Part shown: positions 21,341 to 31,463 of the stretch, piece by piece
Layout: every line of letters begins with the position of its first letter
Numbering within the stretch: position 1 is the stretch's first letter
Assembly (NCBI GenBank): GCA_018340805.1
Contig: JACMZG010000008.1
Coordinates: 73,701,988-73,765,987, forward strand
DNA length: 64,000 nucleotides
Reading direction: 5' to 3'
Source of the DNA: Microvelia longipes
Taxonomy: Eukaryota; Arthropoda; Insecta; Hemiptera; Veliidae
Program-made: the position numbers and the translations under genes
The notes under the pieces: model-generated
Databases searched by the model: none
What the model saw: the letters and a program-made list of their open reading frames with translations, nothing else
What the model was told of the DNA's origin: nothing

Positions 21341-22297
21341 CAATTAAAACATCCTTATTATCAGTGTTACATTTTCGTTCCACTGACCTACTTACACAAT
21401 AAAATAACTATTTAACTATAAAATAAAGTCAGACTTAACTTTTATTAAATTTATACCCAAACAAATTACATAACATACATAAAATCAATTTAATAATTAG
21501 AAAACCTCAATTATTATAGACTCTAAAGCTAGTCATTTTCTACTTTAAAGTGGTGAGGTCCCTGCAGGGTTTATTCTTATCGAGCCTCTAAGCTCTGGAC
21601 TCTATAGTATCTATAGTAAAGCTTAATTCCTTGCATTTAGCACTTTATAAAAGCTAAGTATTGTTAGGGATATGAACAAATTACATGTGTTTAGTAAATA
21701 CCTATATCTTTAGACTTACATTAGCTTCCAATATTTACACGATTTATGTAAAAATTATTATTATACAATTTTGATTTTATAATGGTTTTTACTCTAAGAT
21801 TGAATTTAATAAAACTTTACTCTTAAATTAGCTTCCAATATTTACATGATTTATGTAAAAATTATTATTATACAATTTTGATTTTATAATGGTTTTTACT
21901 CTAAGATTGAATTTAATAAAACTTTACTCTTAAATTATGTTCCAAAAACTTTTAAAAATACTAGAAATTTCTTTCTAATATCAAATTAATTAAAATGGGT
22001 CGGCTTCTGGTAAGTATTTTATAACACTACATTATTTTATTTTTTATAAAATAAAATAAAATATTTTTATTATTTTGTATATAAATTACAGTTTATGTAC
22101 AATATATGGCAACGATAAATTCATTTCTCGAATAAAGCTAAGCAGCAAAGCATATATTTTACTGTAGTATATTATGCTGAACTAAGGATAATGGTAATAA
22201 TGTATTAACAATAAATTTACACAAGTATTTCTAATAAACTAGCATGAATTAGCGATAACGTCGATGATGGCTGGTCGAGCGACGTTTTTGATTAATG
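21341..22297. other. Downstream flank of the bHLH gene, with a 107-bp tandem duplication
   Basis: 21721-21827 and 21828-21935 are adjacent near-identical 107-bp units (TTAGCTTCCAATATTTACAC; one C/T difference seen). A minus-strand AATAAA (plus-strand TTTATT at about 22067-22072) lies about 230 bp past the bHLH stop and could end its 3' UTR. Confidence 0.6.
22066..22072 (-). terminator. Candidate poly(A) signal for the bHLH gene
   Basis: AATAAA on the minus strand. AT-rich context makes chance occurrence likely. Confidence 0.3.
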
Positions 22298-22846
22298 TTA
22301 ACTTACTAAGTCAGCTGGGAATGTGACGTCTAGATCAAATGAAAAATCGTCGTATGTGTCGTAAGGGTCTAAAAGAGAATCGGGACAGAAATCCGAAGTG
22401 AGCTGAGAGTCGAGGAGAGAGAAGGATGACAGGGGAGGTGGTGTCATCTCCGCTGAGGTTGAGGAGGTTGATTCGGAAATTAAAGAATCAGCGTCAGAAG
22501 ATTCAGACAGAACATCGGAAAGAGCAGAAATATAAGACATGGCTAGTTTGAGAGTCGCTATCTTGGTCATCTTTTCGTCTTGGTAAGGTACAGCTCTTCT
22601 TAACGTCTCGAAAGCTTCGTTAATTTCTTTCATCCTTCCTCTCTCCCTGGCGTTAGCATTTTTTCTCCTGTATTTGCTTAGAGGAGCAGCTTTTCTTTTG
22701 CCTTTAGAACCTCTCCTAACGATACGTACCGGCGGCCTCTCTTCTTCTTCATCATCAGAACATCTCCTATGTTTAAAGCTCTCGGAGCGCGGTCTTAGAG
22801 AATAAATTTTCTCGTTGTTATTATTAGCATCCATTGTAATATCCAT
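22298..22846 (-). CDS. dei: bHLH transcription factor, delilah (taxi)-like
   Basis: 182 codons. The start at 22846 is supported by A at -3 and G at +4; a second Met at codon 5 is possible. Residues 14-20 read IYSLRPR. Residues 32-37 are acidic and 41-52 basic. The bHLH spans about 57-112: KYRRKNANARERGRMKEINE carries the Glu68/Arg pair that contacts the CA of an E-box, helix 1 ends in FETLRRAVP, the loop is short and helix 2 is EKMTKIATLKLAMSYISAL. The C-terminal part is Ser-rich, then Asp/Phe-rich. The IYSLRPR motif and NARERGRM...AFETLR core recall Drosophila delilah, a nuclear activator in tendon and wing cells that raises integrin expression. That role is known for the family, not shown here. 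A GTAAGT string at the end (minus strand, 22299-22304) could be a splice donor, so the last residues may be intronic. Other NeuroD/Atonal-group factors are the alternative. Confidence 0.85.
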   Translation of the reverse strand: MDITMDANNNNEKIYSLRPRSESFKHRRCSDDEEEERPPVRIVRRGSKGKRKAAPLSKYRRKNANARERGRMKEINEAFETLRRAVPYQDEKMTKIATLKLAMSYISALSDVLSESSDADSLISESTSSTSAEMTPPPLSSFSLLDSQLTSDFCPDSLLDPYDTYDDFSFDLDVTFPADLVS

Positions 22847-23890
22847 GGTAGTATTAATTATTTCTTTTTATAATAAAAATCAGTCTTTACCTCTTGTGTA
22901 ATAACGAAGGAAACAAATTATAAAAAGTCCTTACTAAGCAAGAAGCAGTCGAAATTCATACTCCTAAAGGTGATTATGTCGGTAAAGCACGGCCAGTCAT
23001 CGTTTTAGCCTATCCGTCATATACAGCTAACGCGGAGTCACCGCTACCACCCGACGCCAATTTAGATAATGGAACTTTTAAAGCGCAGAAGTGGGGGCAG
23101 TAATGGGCCGACAGTGAGGTATTTACGCTTGTTAGCGGCTTCCACCAAATTACAAGACGAGACGGTTATTAAGGCTCCCGTTTAACTTTCCTCGACGCGG
23201 GAGGGGATTTCACAACCGAATCTTAACTATCTTCGAAAAGTTGTTTGTAGCGAAAAAGCATTGAAATCTCCGAATCCTACTAACTTTCCTCGCATCAAAA
23301 TCTCTTTGAAAACAACTTCACGAACTCGCGGAGAGTACAAGGGTATTATTTTGTGCCCTACAACCAGCTCAATCGAATACTTAAACAAGACTGAAGCTGT
23401 GTCGATCTGTCCTACGCATCTAAAGGAGGGAGAGAGGTACGGAACGGGTACACCCACTCTATATGGACCTGGCTCCTAGTTTAACATCTTCCCACCGCGG
23501 CAAGGACGCAACCCTTATAAGGTTTACCAAAACATTAACCACCCCCTCCTATCAGAATTTCACCCTTAAACCCCCTTGTCTTATTCAATGAGGTTTGTAT
23601 TTATAGATATAACGACACGGTGCTTCATCAAGTTCTCTTGTACTTCTCGCCCACTACATCTTTACTATTTCGTACACATGGCAAGTCACCTACACTCATA
23701 TTTACAATGACTTAAAGATTTTATTAACAGATAAATGCAGTTATGAGTTATATAAGCTGAATTAACCATTAAGAAACTGAAAATGCCATATATGATTTTT
23801 AACCACTTAATATATTACTTTTATTAGATTGACAACACACAAATTGAATAATTAGCAAATTATTTTACGTTCTTTGCCTATTATAAAAAT
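22847..23890 (-). promoter_or_regulatory. Probable 5' UTR and promoter region of the bHLH gene
   Basis: About 1 kb of GC-richer, CpG-containing, non-repetitive DNA directly upstream of the bHLH start, unlike the TE-rich surroundings. Several short open frames on both strands (for example 23227-23479) overlap each other and have no motif. No clean TATA box and initiator pair was identified. Confidence 0.45.
23513..23522. promoter_or_regulatory. Perfect CArG box (SRF-type site)
   Basis: CCTTATAAGG, an exact CC(A/T)6GG palindrome, about 670 bp upstream of the bHLH start. It may instead act as a TATA-like element. Function is inferred. Confidence 0.4.
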
Positions 23891-23892
23891 AT

Positions 23893-24215
23893 ATTGACAC
23901 AATATAATTGTGCGAAAGACACCTAAGAAATGTAACAAGCAAGTTACTATATGCTATACATCTGGGAGCAGTTCCATCATTCGACATTCGTCATCATTGA
24001 TAGCTCGACGTAATGTCATGTCCCACTCAACTTCGTTACGTCTAACTCATCAGAGCCGACTGAGCCTGAACTCACTCACTCCTGCACTACAAATTCTGAA
24101 GAATATAAAGTAAAGATGTATAGTATTGCAATTACTTGTTGCTTTTCCAAGGTGTGAAATGTATAAATCATATTGTGTTATCATTCATGTTTTGCAAAAC
24201 TCGGTAATATCAAAC
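23893..24215. mobile_element. TTGACACAATATAAT foldback MITE, copy 1
   Basis: The left end TTGACACAATATAATTGTG and the eroded right end (CATATTGTGTTATC) are inverted. The interior has ACATCTGGGAGCAGTTCCAT and TCATGTCCCACT. Beyond the right end comes ATTCATGTTTTGCAAAACTC, which follows the element in all three copies (also 49161-49450 and 57248-57538). Confidence 0.7.
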
Positions 24216-25159
24216 GAAATTAAAAGTAATATGAAAATTATATTACTTAATAATAAAGCACTAAAACACTTTTAAAATAAGGCCATGGTTTTGGGGCTCC
24301 TAGGGTCAAGAGACGTAGAAGAGAAGTATTTATTTTTCCAAATTATATGTTGCATTCGTTTGTTTTGACTGTCCCTTTCCCCTTTCACTATTAAAATGTT
24401 AACTGTTATACCTGAAAAGATAACCTTGACAGGAAACTAGCAAACATAACTTTATTTAGGTGAAGAATAAGATCTACCGGAGGTAACCGTGTCACCATCG
24501 GGTTTAGTTTTGTTGCATTGTTATTTCCTCCAGGATGTCCTACATCTATGAAGATGCCTACCATAGTGAAGCGAAACATCGGATTTATCATCTATACATA
24601 GACATGGACCTCACCGGAAGACTTAAATCTCCACGACAATAATCGCGGAAGCCTATGCTCAGTTTATTTTCATTTCAGAGGTATGATGCTCTTCGGATTT
24701 CTTACTAAGCCAAGGCTAGTTGTGATGGGACAAAGTTAATTCAATGGCATACTTTCAGTATGAGATACTATAGATGAGTTTAGTGCATATTATACCGTTA
24801 ATATTTAAAACAGGGTCATTCATTTCTGTGACCAACTTAATTATATGTAAAATTTCACAAAATGAAGATTTTCTTCCAGTTTAGTTGCCCAGATTGTAAC
24901 AAAATAAAAATTATCTTATAATACCACAGCAAATTATTTTATAACTCTACAGGAAGATATAATTCCACAAGAAGTTATCTTAAGAAGTTATCACAAGAAG
25001 TTAACTTCCTAGGGAGTTATAAGATAACTATGGCTTGATCTCTCATGAGGCTTTACACTCTTAAAACCAGACTCTCCTCTAGGAACTCCTGACCGGAGGA
25101 GAAAATACTTGTTCCTTAGTTTAGCCCGGACATTTATAATAATTTTTACATTTCCTAAC
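24216..25159. other. Intergenic, with one arm of the GAAACGTCGG foldback family
   Basis: 24535-24665 matches one arm of the element at 10870-11150. At 24950-25025 a GAAGTTATCTTAAGAAGTTA-type string repeats. The rest has no recognised feature. Confidence 0.55.
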
Positions 25160-26060
25160 TAATTGTTGTATAGGTATATAAGAAAAGTGTTGAGATCACC
25201 TTAAAATCTTAAAACCGAGGTTTCCTCATCATCAACTGGACATAAGTGCACTATTTTATTTTCCATTATATTGGGCTTTCAGCCGCCTCCGTAGTCGAGG
25301 TCGTTTAGGCGTCAGTTATTATACTGACCTTTGAGACCACGGAGGTCTGGGGTTCGCATTCCAGGTTACGCTCTCAGTATAAACTCAGCCAAAATAATCT
25401 TAATATAAATTAAGATTATTGTTCAAATAAATTTATGCCAACTTTAGATTACACTTGAAGCGTAACGGTTTTCATTCCACCTGAGGTGGTTCCCGCAGGG
25501 GTTATCCCTAATGAGTTGCAAGGCTCTTAACGGGCATTACCATTAATATTATTATTGTTATCATATTTAGTTTTGACATTTTAAAGTTGGCTCTTTCATG
25601 ACGTTCTGAGTGGTTTTCTTTAAGTTGTTTCTTGTCTATGTGTCTCAATTGCGCATGCCTCCCGCTCTTTTCTTGCTAGAGAAGTGAAAAGTGACACAAA
25701 AGTCAGATTTCTAAGGTCTAGATATGCTGCTGAGGGTTTTTACAATACGTTAACTTATTTTTCTGAGTCTTCGAAGATTTAAAAAATCAAATGATCAAGT
25801 AGAAATTTGACACAATTTAACCTATGTAATTACAAAAAATATCTAAGTGTTGAATCGATCCATAAATCCATTTATCAGTTTCATATTGGTCACTATTTTA
25901 TAATAAATTAACCCTAAGTGATAACACCCTAGAAACTTAGTACCCTTAAAAATTCAGATGTCTTGCGTAGCGAATCCGAAGTAATACAACCATATATGCT
26001 TTGGGTAATCATGACATTCAGAGAACGAGCAAAGCGAGTTGTAAAAGGACGCCTAAAAGG
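25160..26060 (+). mobile_element. Degenerate 5S-containing family copy carrying a SINE
   Basis: The block A start is at 25165 (ATAGGTATATAAGAAAAGTG) and resumes at 25600 (TTCTGAGTGGTTTTCTTTAA). Block B-like sequence is at 25705-25790, block C-like at 25795-25830 and tail pieces at 25970-26050 (GTAGCGAATCCGAAGTAAT, GAGCAAAGCGAGTTG). The SINE at 25282-25557 lies within block A. No clear 5S segment. Confidence 0.5.
25282..25557 (+). mobile_element. tRNA-derived SINE, family 1 (copy 1)
   Basis: The head GCCGCCTCCGTAGTCGAGGT, then CGTTTAGGCGTCAG, resembles the D-arm region of a class II (Leu/Ser) tRNA. The B box is GGGGTTCGCATTCCAGG. The 3' part (CCACCTGAGGTGGTTCCCGC, then GGGTTATCCCTAATGAG, CGGGCATTA) ends in an (ATT)n-like tail. 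Copies 2 and 3 are at 51167-51402 and 56936-57212. Confidence 0.85.
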
Positions 26061-26420
26061 ACGTTGCTTTTAGATTTAACACTCTTATTTTATCTGGTAA
26101 AAAAGCTAAACAGGTATGAACAATACAAGAAAAGCTTAAATAAAACAACAATAAATTTAAATTGAATACATTATATCTTGCTGGCTATTGTTTCAGTTCT
26201 ATTTTACACTTATATTTATGAGCTATTATATTATAACTAAGATTTTATTATTTGAAACATACGCATTTCACTAATAACTATAGTTAATTTCAAGTTAACG
26301 CTTCATAAATTACTGTAACTAAATTTTTTATGTATAATATTCTATAATATAATAGATTTGTCTTATAGTAAGAACTAAATAAATTTTAATAAAACATAAA
26401 TAAATCAAGATACTTTTAGG
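26061..26420. other. No recognised feature
   Basis: AT-rich filler between two 5S-family copies. Confidence 0.5.
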
Positions 26421-26660
26421 AAAAAAATCGGGTACGGGGTACCTCGGAACTTTTTCTTATCACATCGGATTGCTACGCTCAACCACGCTACTTCGAAATA
26501 TCCGCTTCGCTTGTCCTCAGAATATACAACTCGTCAAATGTATGCTGCAACACCACTTTGGTCTCACTTTGCTCGTTCTTAGATATTAAATACATTTGTT
26601 TCATCCTCAGCTGTAAGGTGATTGCAATAAGTGTCCACATACGTTCATATATCTCGAGAA
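26421..26660 (-). repeat. 5S-containing family, tail
   Basis: On the minus strand it ends GGTACCCCGTACCCGATTTT at an A run (26421-26427 on plus). GAGGACAAGCGAAGCGGATA and GAACGAGCAAAGTGAGACC are the hairpin motifs. The 5S segment is not recognisable. Confidence 0.75.
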
Positions 26661-27040
26661 CTGTCCTGGCCACAGATGTTGTTAAGGTCTACGTTATTCA
26701 TAAAACATCATGACATCATTTAAAACACAAATATATTTGTGTTGTTTGACTTGAATTTTGTGCTAAGTTTCATTGAAATTATATAAACCGTTTGAACAGT
26801 AGCGTGTTTATAAGAAATGTCCACATCCATACACTCGTACTTGCATATAAACATACATACATTGTATTCAAACAACATTTTTTCCCATTTTTGGGACCTT
26901 TAGGTGCTGAAACGTCGATACTTGATGGAAAAAGTAGGTGTATTGTGTTTGGTAATGCAATTCTTCCCTCTCATTTCAGGAAGTAAGGAAGCAAAAAGTA
27001 ATAAAGTTAACAACATAAATGACAATACGAAGAACAGACC
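26661..27040. other. No recognised feature
   Basis: Short open frame at 26792-26986 has no motif. Confidence 0.4.
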
Positions 27041-27043
27041 GAG

Positions 27044-27200
27044 TCCGGTAGTTCTGTGGTAGAGCGCTCGCCTTTCGACTTAGAGGCCAAGGGTTCAAAT
27101 CCAGCCGGAGAAGGACCTCAATATGAGGTTATCCCTTATACCGTACAAGGTAGGTCTTGAATTCAAGGCCTGGCAACCTAGCCAGGGATTTACGTGGCTT
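27044..27200 (+). mobile_element. tRNA-like SINE head, family 3
   Basis: GTTCTGTGGTAGAGCGCTCG is a good A box with a foldable D arm, GGGTTCAAATCC is a good B box, and TCCGG at the start pairs with CCGGA at the end. The anticodon and T stems fail, so this is a tRNA-derived element or pseudogene, not a working tRNA. It is followed by CCTCAATATGAGGTTATCCC and further non-tRNA sequence. No second copy seen. Confidence 0.55.
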
Positions 27201-27644
27201 CCTGTTTTATCTGAGACAAGTATGAATCCACGTTTTCGTTGTCTCCTGCTTACGAAAAGTTTGGGTTCTGCGGGCAGGGGGAGATGAAAGTAAGAAAGAG
27301 TATATCTTTCGGACCATCAAGTTCTCGGATTCAAGTTTTCGGACATACAAAGGCTCAGTACATATGCCTTCGTCAAGGATCTTAAATAAATGGGATGACG
27401 CATTAAGGAACATTTCTGACCCCATGGAAGTTGTATTAGATAGAGAAATAGGAGCAGACCTACCTTCCCCATGGTTATAATAAAAAATAACCAGAATTAA
27501 GAATTGTAACAGAAAGCGCTGTTATAAGAATTGTAAGCATGCGCAGTTTGGACCAAGCATATGCAGTTGGTTTTAGACGTGTGTCTCGTGTTGAATTCAC
27601 TCTATTTTTTAGTTTTCGATGGGGTCACTTTTTTGAATGGCAAA
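27201..27644. other. Pre-insertion flank of the Pao element
   Basis: 27530-27644, together with 30805-30900, is similar to 38603-38780 read inverted (shared GTAAGCATGCGCAGTT and CATCCCCTTTATTCAAGATC). So the Pao element landed in a dispersed repeat. Confidence 0.6.
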
Positions 27645-27649
27645 TCGAC

Positions 27650-27824
27650 TGTAATAAACTTAATTAAATTAAAGGCAAACACAACATATTTAAACAAACT
27701 TTAACGATTTATTTCTTTCTTAAATTATTTTAACAACAATAAATCAGAAAACTCTTATTGTTTATATATTGACAGTTATGTTGCTAGGCAACCAATATTA
27801 TTGTTTATAGCTGTATTTTTAACA
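27650..27824 (-). repeat. 3' LTR of the Pao element
   Basis: 175 bp copy of the right-hand LTR. The last codons of the downstream ORF run into it. Confidence 0.93.
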
Positions 27825-28753
27825 TCCTCCCCGCACGAAATTTCTAAAGGGAAAATATGCTGAATAAGTCTTTTTAAATGAACTCTGTTCCATGCTTTAA
27901 TGCGGCCGTTTTGTTCTAGAAAAGCATTTGTTACTCCAACAATTTTCCAGAGTGGTCTTTGAAGCATCTGTTCATGCAGTATTACAACATCAACTATTAA
28001 ATTAGATGAATTGCAACGGTTAATATCATGGACAGACTTCAGCTGTTGTAAATGGTCAGACTTCCATATTTTTCTAAACTTACTTGTCAGCTTTTTACGG
28101 ATTTTCCACAAATTCACTAAAGTTCCCTTAGAAATGCTTTGAAAATTTGACGATAGGGTGTTACCTAAAATCCCTAATAAGACATTAGAGAGAGTCAAAA
28201 TTTGAAAATTGTTAAGAGCGTCTTCAAGGTAAGTGAGAGGCCTCGAATTGATAGTATTTTCCTCTTCAGTCAGTATAGCACTTACAAAATTTGAATATAA
28301 GTTATTTTTAGCATCAAGTTTCCATGGCTTTGAAATTTCATATCTGGCTTCTTTGCTGTTAAACTCGATCGAATATTTAATAAATTTATCAGTAAATGAA
28401 CTAACAACGCAATTTTCGGGTTCTTTAATTCCAATAGTTTCTAGGTCCCAAAATTTTCTTACATCACAGATGTCATCATCAACGGCAACCTGACACATAT
28501 TAACAACATTAATGTCAGTTGCAATAGTGTCGGTTCCAGTTCCTAGCAGAGTCCAGCCTAACTTTGTTTCTATGGCTCGTAGGTCTTTGTTTAACTCTTT
28601 ATGTCCGCCTGTTACGACTTTCCAGTAATTATTTGCACCTACTAGTAAGGAAATTCCAGACGTTAATTCTTTCCTGTCAACACTCAGATCGGCTAATTTA
28701 TTTTTATTTGCGAATTCATGAATTACACTGTCATTGGTTGAAGGTACAGTCAA
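27776..28753 (-). pseudogene. Pao pol remnant: protease end, RT start, integrase end
   Basis: 325 codons, same frame as gag across the original target site. The first half has ISLLVGANNYWKVVTG and KLGWTLLGTG, the region between protease and RT in Pao elements, and ARYEISKPWK at the RT start. After about 28290 it jumps to TEEENTINSRPLTYLED, the end of the integrase core, and then a DUF5641-type domain (RPLWKIVGVTNAFLEQNGRI ... LKRLIQHIFPLE). The junction is in frame, so the deletion left a continuous ORF lacking polymerase, RNase H and integrase catalysis. Confidence 0.88.
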
Positions 28754-28779
28754 GGAGTCAAAACAAATCTCTGGAACCT

Positions 28780-28913
28780 TTTTTTTGCATGACTATATAT
28801 TTAAAAAGTCAATATTTAAAATTCACGTCCCATTAGAAGTGTTTATCTAATAACACATGTAATATTTTAAATGGGGCATGTGATAAAATAAATGCTTTTT
28901 AGATAGGGTTACT

Positions 28914-28960
<47 letters not shown>
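28780..28960 (+). mobile_element. Poly(A)-tailed retroinsertion inside the Pao ORF
   Basis: The insert is flanked by the 15-bp duplication AAATCTCTGGAACCT (28765-28779 and 28958-28972). It ends in 42 A (28919-28960), preceded 27 bp upstream by AATAAA (28887-28892). Opposite orientation to Pao. The 139-bp body has no match in the window and no coding frame. It is either the 3' end of an mRNA (processed pseudogene) or a 5'-truncated LINE. Poly(A) and a long target duplication are hallmarks of LINE machinery. Confidence 0.9.
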
Positions 28961-28963
<3 letters not shown>

Positions 28964-30530
28964 CTGGAACCTCTGTGGCTATCATTTCTATTACCTCGTT
29001 ATCAACACATGATTTTAATTTAATTAAAACTTCATTGCACATACGTGCTGGTGTTTTTTCTGAGCAACCGAACGGAACAATAGATATTTGTTGCTGTCCT
29101 ACTATTGGTAAATTTAATTGTCTAGATAAACTCTCTTTTATAGCTGTCATTTGGCTACCTCCGTCTAAAACCAATCTTACATAAACAGGAGAACTCTGAT
29201 TAGTAACTATTTCCGCACAAGCTGTTTGTATGTATACGGTTTTACTACTGTTATTAGTTAACAAAGTTGAGCATTCATCGTTATTATTGATTTGTTTCCT
29301 AAAGTTAGGATCACACATGCTACTAGCGTGACGTCTTGAGCATTGGGAACAAATTATTTGAGTTCGACAAAATTTAGATCTATGATTTAATTTAGTACAT
29401 CGAAAGCAAGCAGCCTTATTTCTTAATATTTGTTTCTTTTGCTCCATCTCAACTTCAGCCTTACAATCACTAGTGAGGTGCAAATTTGACTTACAGAACA
29501 GGCAACTATCTTTAACTGACGTCAATAATTCCGTTACAGTTCCAAAATTAGATTTAGATCTTAGGTTATTAGATTTAAAGTGTAGATTATGGGATTGAGT
29601 GAAGTCAGTTCCCTCAAACTCAGTAAGAGAACCAGATGACGAAGCTTGAGCTATTTGTACAGAATCCAATTCTAATTTAATGAATTTTAATATATTTGAT
29701 ATTTGTTCACAGTCGGAAAAATGTGATTGTGAAGTTTCATTGTTATAGCCAGGAGTTTTTTTATCATTATGATTTGGTATTTTATTGCTAAAATTTAATT
29801 TATAGTACTCAACTCGTAAAGCAAAAGGTAAAGCCTTTAATAAAATAGATTTGACCATAATACCATATTGAGCAGTCGATACTCCTAGTGATTGTAGGGC
29901 TCTTGCTGTTGACGCAGCTGTATTGTAAAGACACTTTAACCCCAAGATGTCATTTCGGTGTTTAACTGGAGCCAAATCTATTAATTTTCTGATATATTCG
30001 TCTATAATCAATTCTGTTCGGTCGTATTCTTCTTTGAGTAATTCTATGGCATCATGGTAACTTTTTTGGCTCGTAGGTAATCCTTGAATAACCGTTGCAG
30101 CTTGTTTAGTCAACACGTTCTTCAAATAAGCAAATTTTGATATATCGTCTAGTCCATCTCTCATGTGTATATGTTTGTTAAACTGCTCCCAAAAAGCAGG
30201 CCATTCATGTAAGTTTTCGCCGCTAAATTTAATTAAGTCCAAATAAGGGAGCTTAACTTCAAGCTTATGTTTCACTGATTGGCTATTACAGGATGCCTCG
30301 TTTGAGATTGACTCCGTTAATCTTTCCATTGCAATCTCTAGTTGGCTCGTTGCTGTAATAGCTTTTTCTTCGTACTCCCAAATCTGATTTAGCTCATTTT
30401 CAAGTTCTTTTTCGTCAGTAATGTTAACTAAAATCTCCTCACTTATCAATTTAAGCTGTTCTTTTAGAACTTTTATTTTAGTCAACATAACCTTGATATC
30501 AACTATCAGAAGTTCCTCGTTTGTCAGCAA
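28961..30530 (-). CDS. Pao gag and protease region
   Basis: About 523 codons uninterrupted from Met at 30530 to the poly(A) insertion. Residues 1-80 are coiled-coil-like and Glu/Lys-rich. Residues about 93-180 match the DUF1759 gag core (KFSGENLHEWPAFWEQF, ISKFAYLKNVL). Three Cys/His knuckles follow (CLFCKSNLHLTSDC, CFRCTKLNHRSKFC, CSQCSRRHASSMC). Then comes the protease start with LVLDGGSQMTAI, where DGG stands in the place of the usual DSG catalytic triplet. The frame originally continued into 28753-27776; the 28919-28960 poly(A) run now ends it in a run of Phe codons. Confidence 0.88.
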
Positions 30531-30608
30531 TTCTTCTGTAGAAGAGACAGCTTTAGTAAGCTGAGATCTGAGAACCTTTCTTTGGCTTTATCCATTTTCA
30601 GTCTTGAT

Positions 30609-30627
30609 TCCCGGGTTTCGGCACCAA
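30609..30627 (-). promoter_or_regulatory. Primer-binding site of the Pao element
   Basis: The minus strand reads TTTGGTGCCGAAACCCGGGA two to three bases inside the 5' LTR. The TGG start fits a tRNA CCA end. tRNA identity not assigned. Confidence 0.65.
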
Positions 30628-30629
30628 AT

Positions 30630-30804
30630 TGTAATAAACTTAATTAAATTAAAGGCAAACACAACATATTTAAACAAACTTTAACGATTTATTTCTTTCT
30701 TAAATTATTTTAACAACAATAAATCAGAAAACTCTTATTGTTTATATATTGACAGTTATGTTGCTAGGCAACCAATATTATTGTTTATAGCTGTATTTTT
30801 AACA
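30630..30804 (-). repeat. 5' LTR of the Pao element
   Basis: 175 bp, TG...CA ends, identical by eye to 27650-27824. Confidence 0.93.
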
Positions 30805-30809
30805 TCGAC

Positions 30810-31321
30810 TTTGTCATCCCCTTTATTCAAGATCAACGAATCGAAAGGGCAAATGAAGGTTGCCTTCGTATGTCCAAAAACTTAGTCAGTGAAAGTAAAA
30901 GGGGTGACTCAAATAACGTAAGTGACTAGGAACGTAGTGCTCGGTTCTTGAAGGCAGAACAGTCTCCTAGTAGTATTGTGGTGTTTTGACTTTTAGGTAA
31001 GGGCAAAGAATGAGTTTGTGTACACTGACGGGTGTCGCTGGACTGGCCAGAGCGGTGAGCCCAGCTAGAGTCTAGTGATGCTAGAGGAGCTGATGAGATT
31101 GGTGAGACTGGTTGAACAGGGGCAGGCCATGTGAGACTAATTTGATAGGAGGAGCTAGTAAGACTAGATGATCTAAGCACAAAGTGAACTAATAGTCGTC
31201 GCTAGCCAGAGCGGTGAATCTAGCCAGAGTCTAGCTGGTCTAGATGAACTAGGCACACTGTGAACTAGTCGCAGTTACTAGCCAGAGCGGTGACTTTGGA
31301 TAGAGTCTGGTTGGTCTAGAT
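30810..31321. repeat. Short degenerate tandem array around GCCAGAGCGGTGA
   Basis: GCCAGAGCGGTGA recurs near 31046, 31205 and 31282 with CTAGTC, AGAGTCTAG and GGCACACTGTGAACTAGTC blocks, units of about 77-80 bp. The array resumes after the hAT insertion (31978-32005). Confidence 0.7.
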
Positions 31322-31389
31322 CAGTGTTTCCCAACCTTTTTTATACTTGGGACCCCTAAAATATTTTGAATTACTTCACGGACCCCTTG

Positions 31390-31463
<74 letters not shown>

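Larger units (their letters stand above)
27645..30809 (-). mobile_element. Internally deleted BEL/Pao LTR retrotransposon
   Basis: The LTRs at 27650-27824 and 30630-30804 (175 bp each) show no difference. The target duplication is TCGAC (27645-27649, 30805-30809). On the minus strand: 5' LTR, primer-binding site, gag, zinc knuckles, protease, start of the RT region, then directly the integrase C-terminal region, polypurine tract (GTGCGGGGAGGA) and 3' LTR. The interior is only 2.8 kb, so most of RT, all RNase H and the integrase core are missing. Identical LTRs with a perfect duplication show that the deletion form itself moved recently, presumably with enzymes from an intact relative. A poly(A)-tailed insertion at 28780-28960 followed. 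Confidence 0.93.

Noticed and set aside
27044..27120. Functional tRNA gene
   Set aside because: D arm and part of the acceptor pair, but anticodon and T stems do not; treated as a tRNA-derived SINE or pseudogene.
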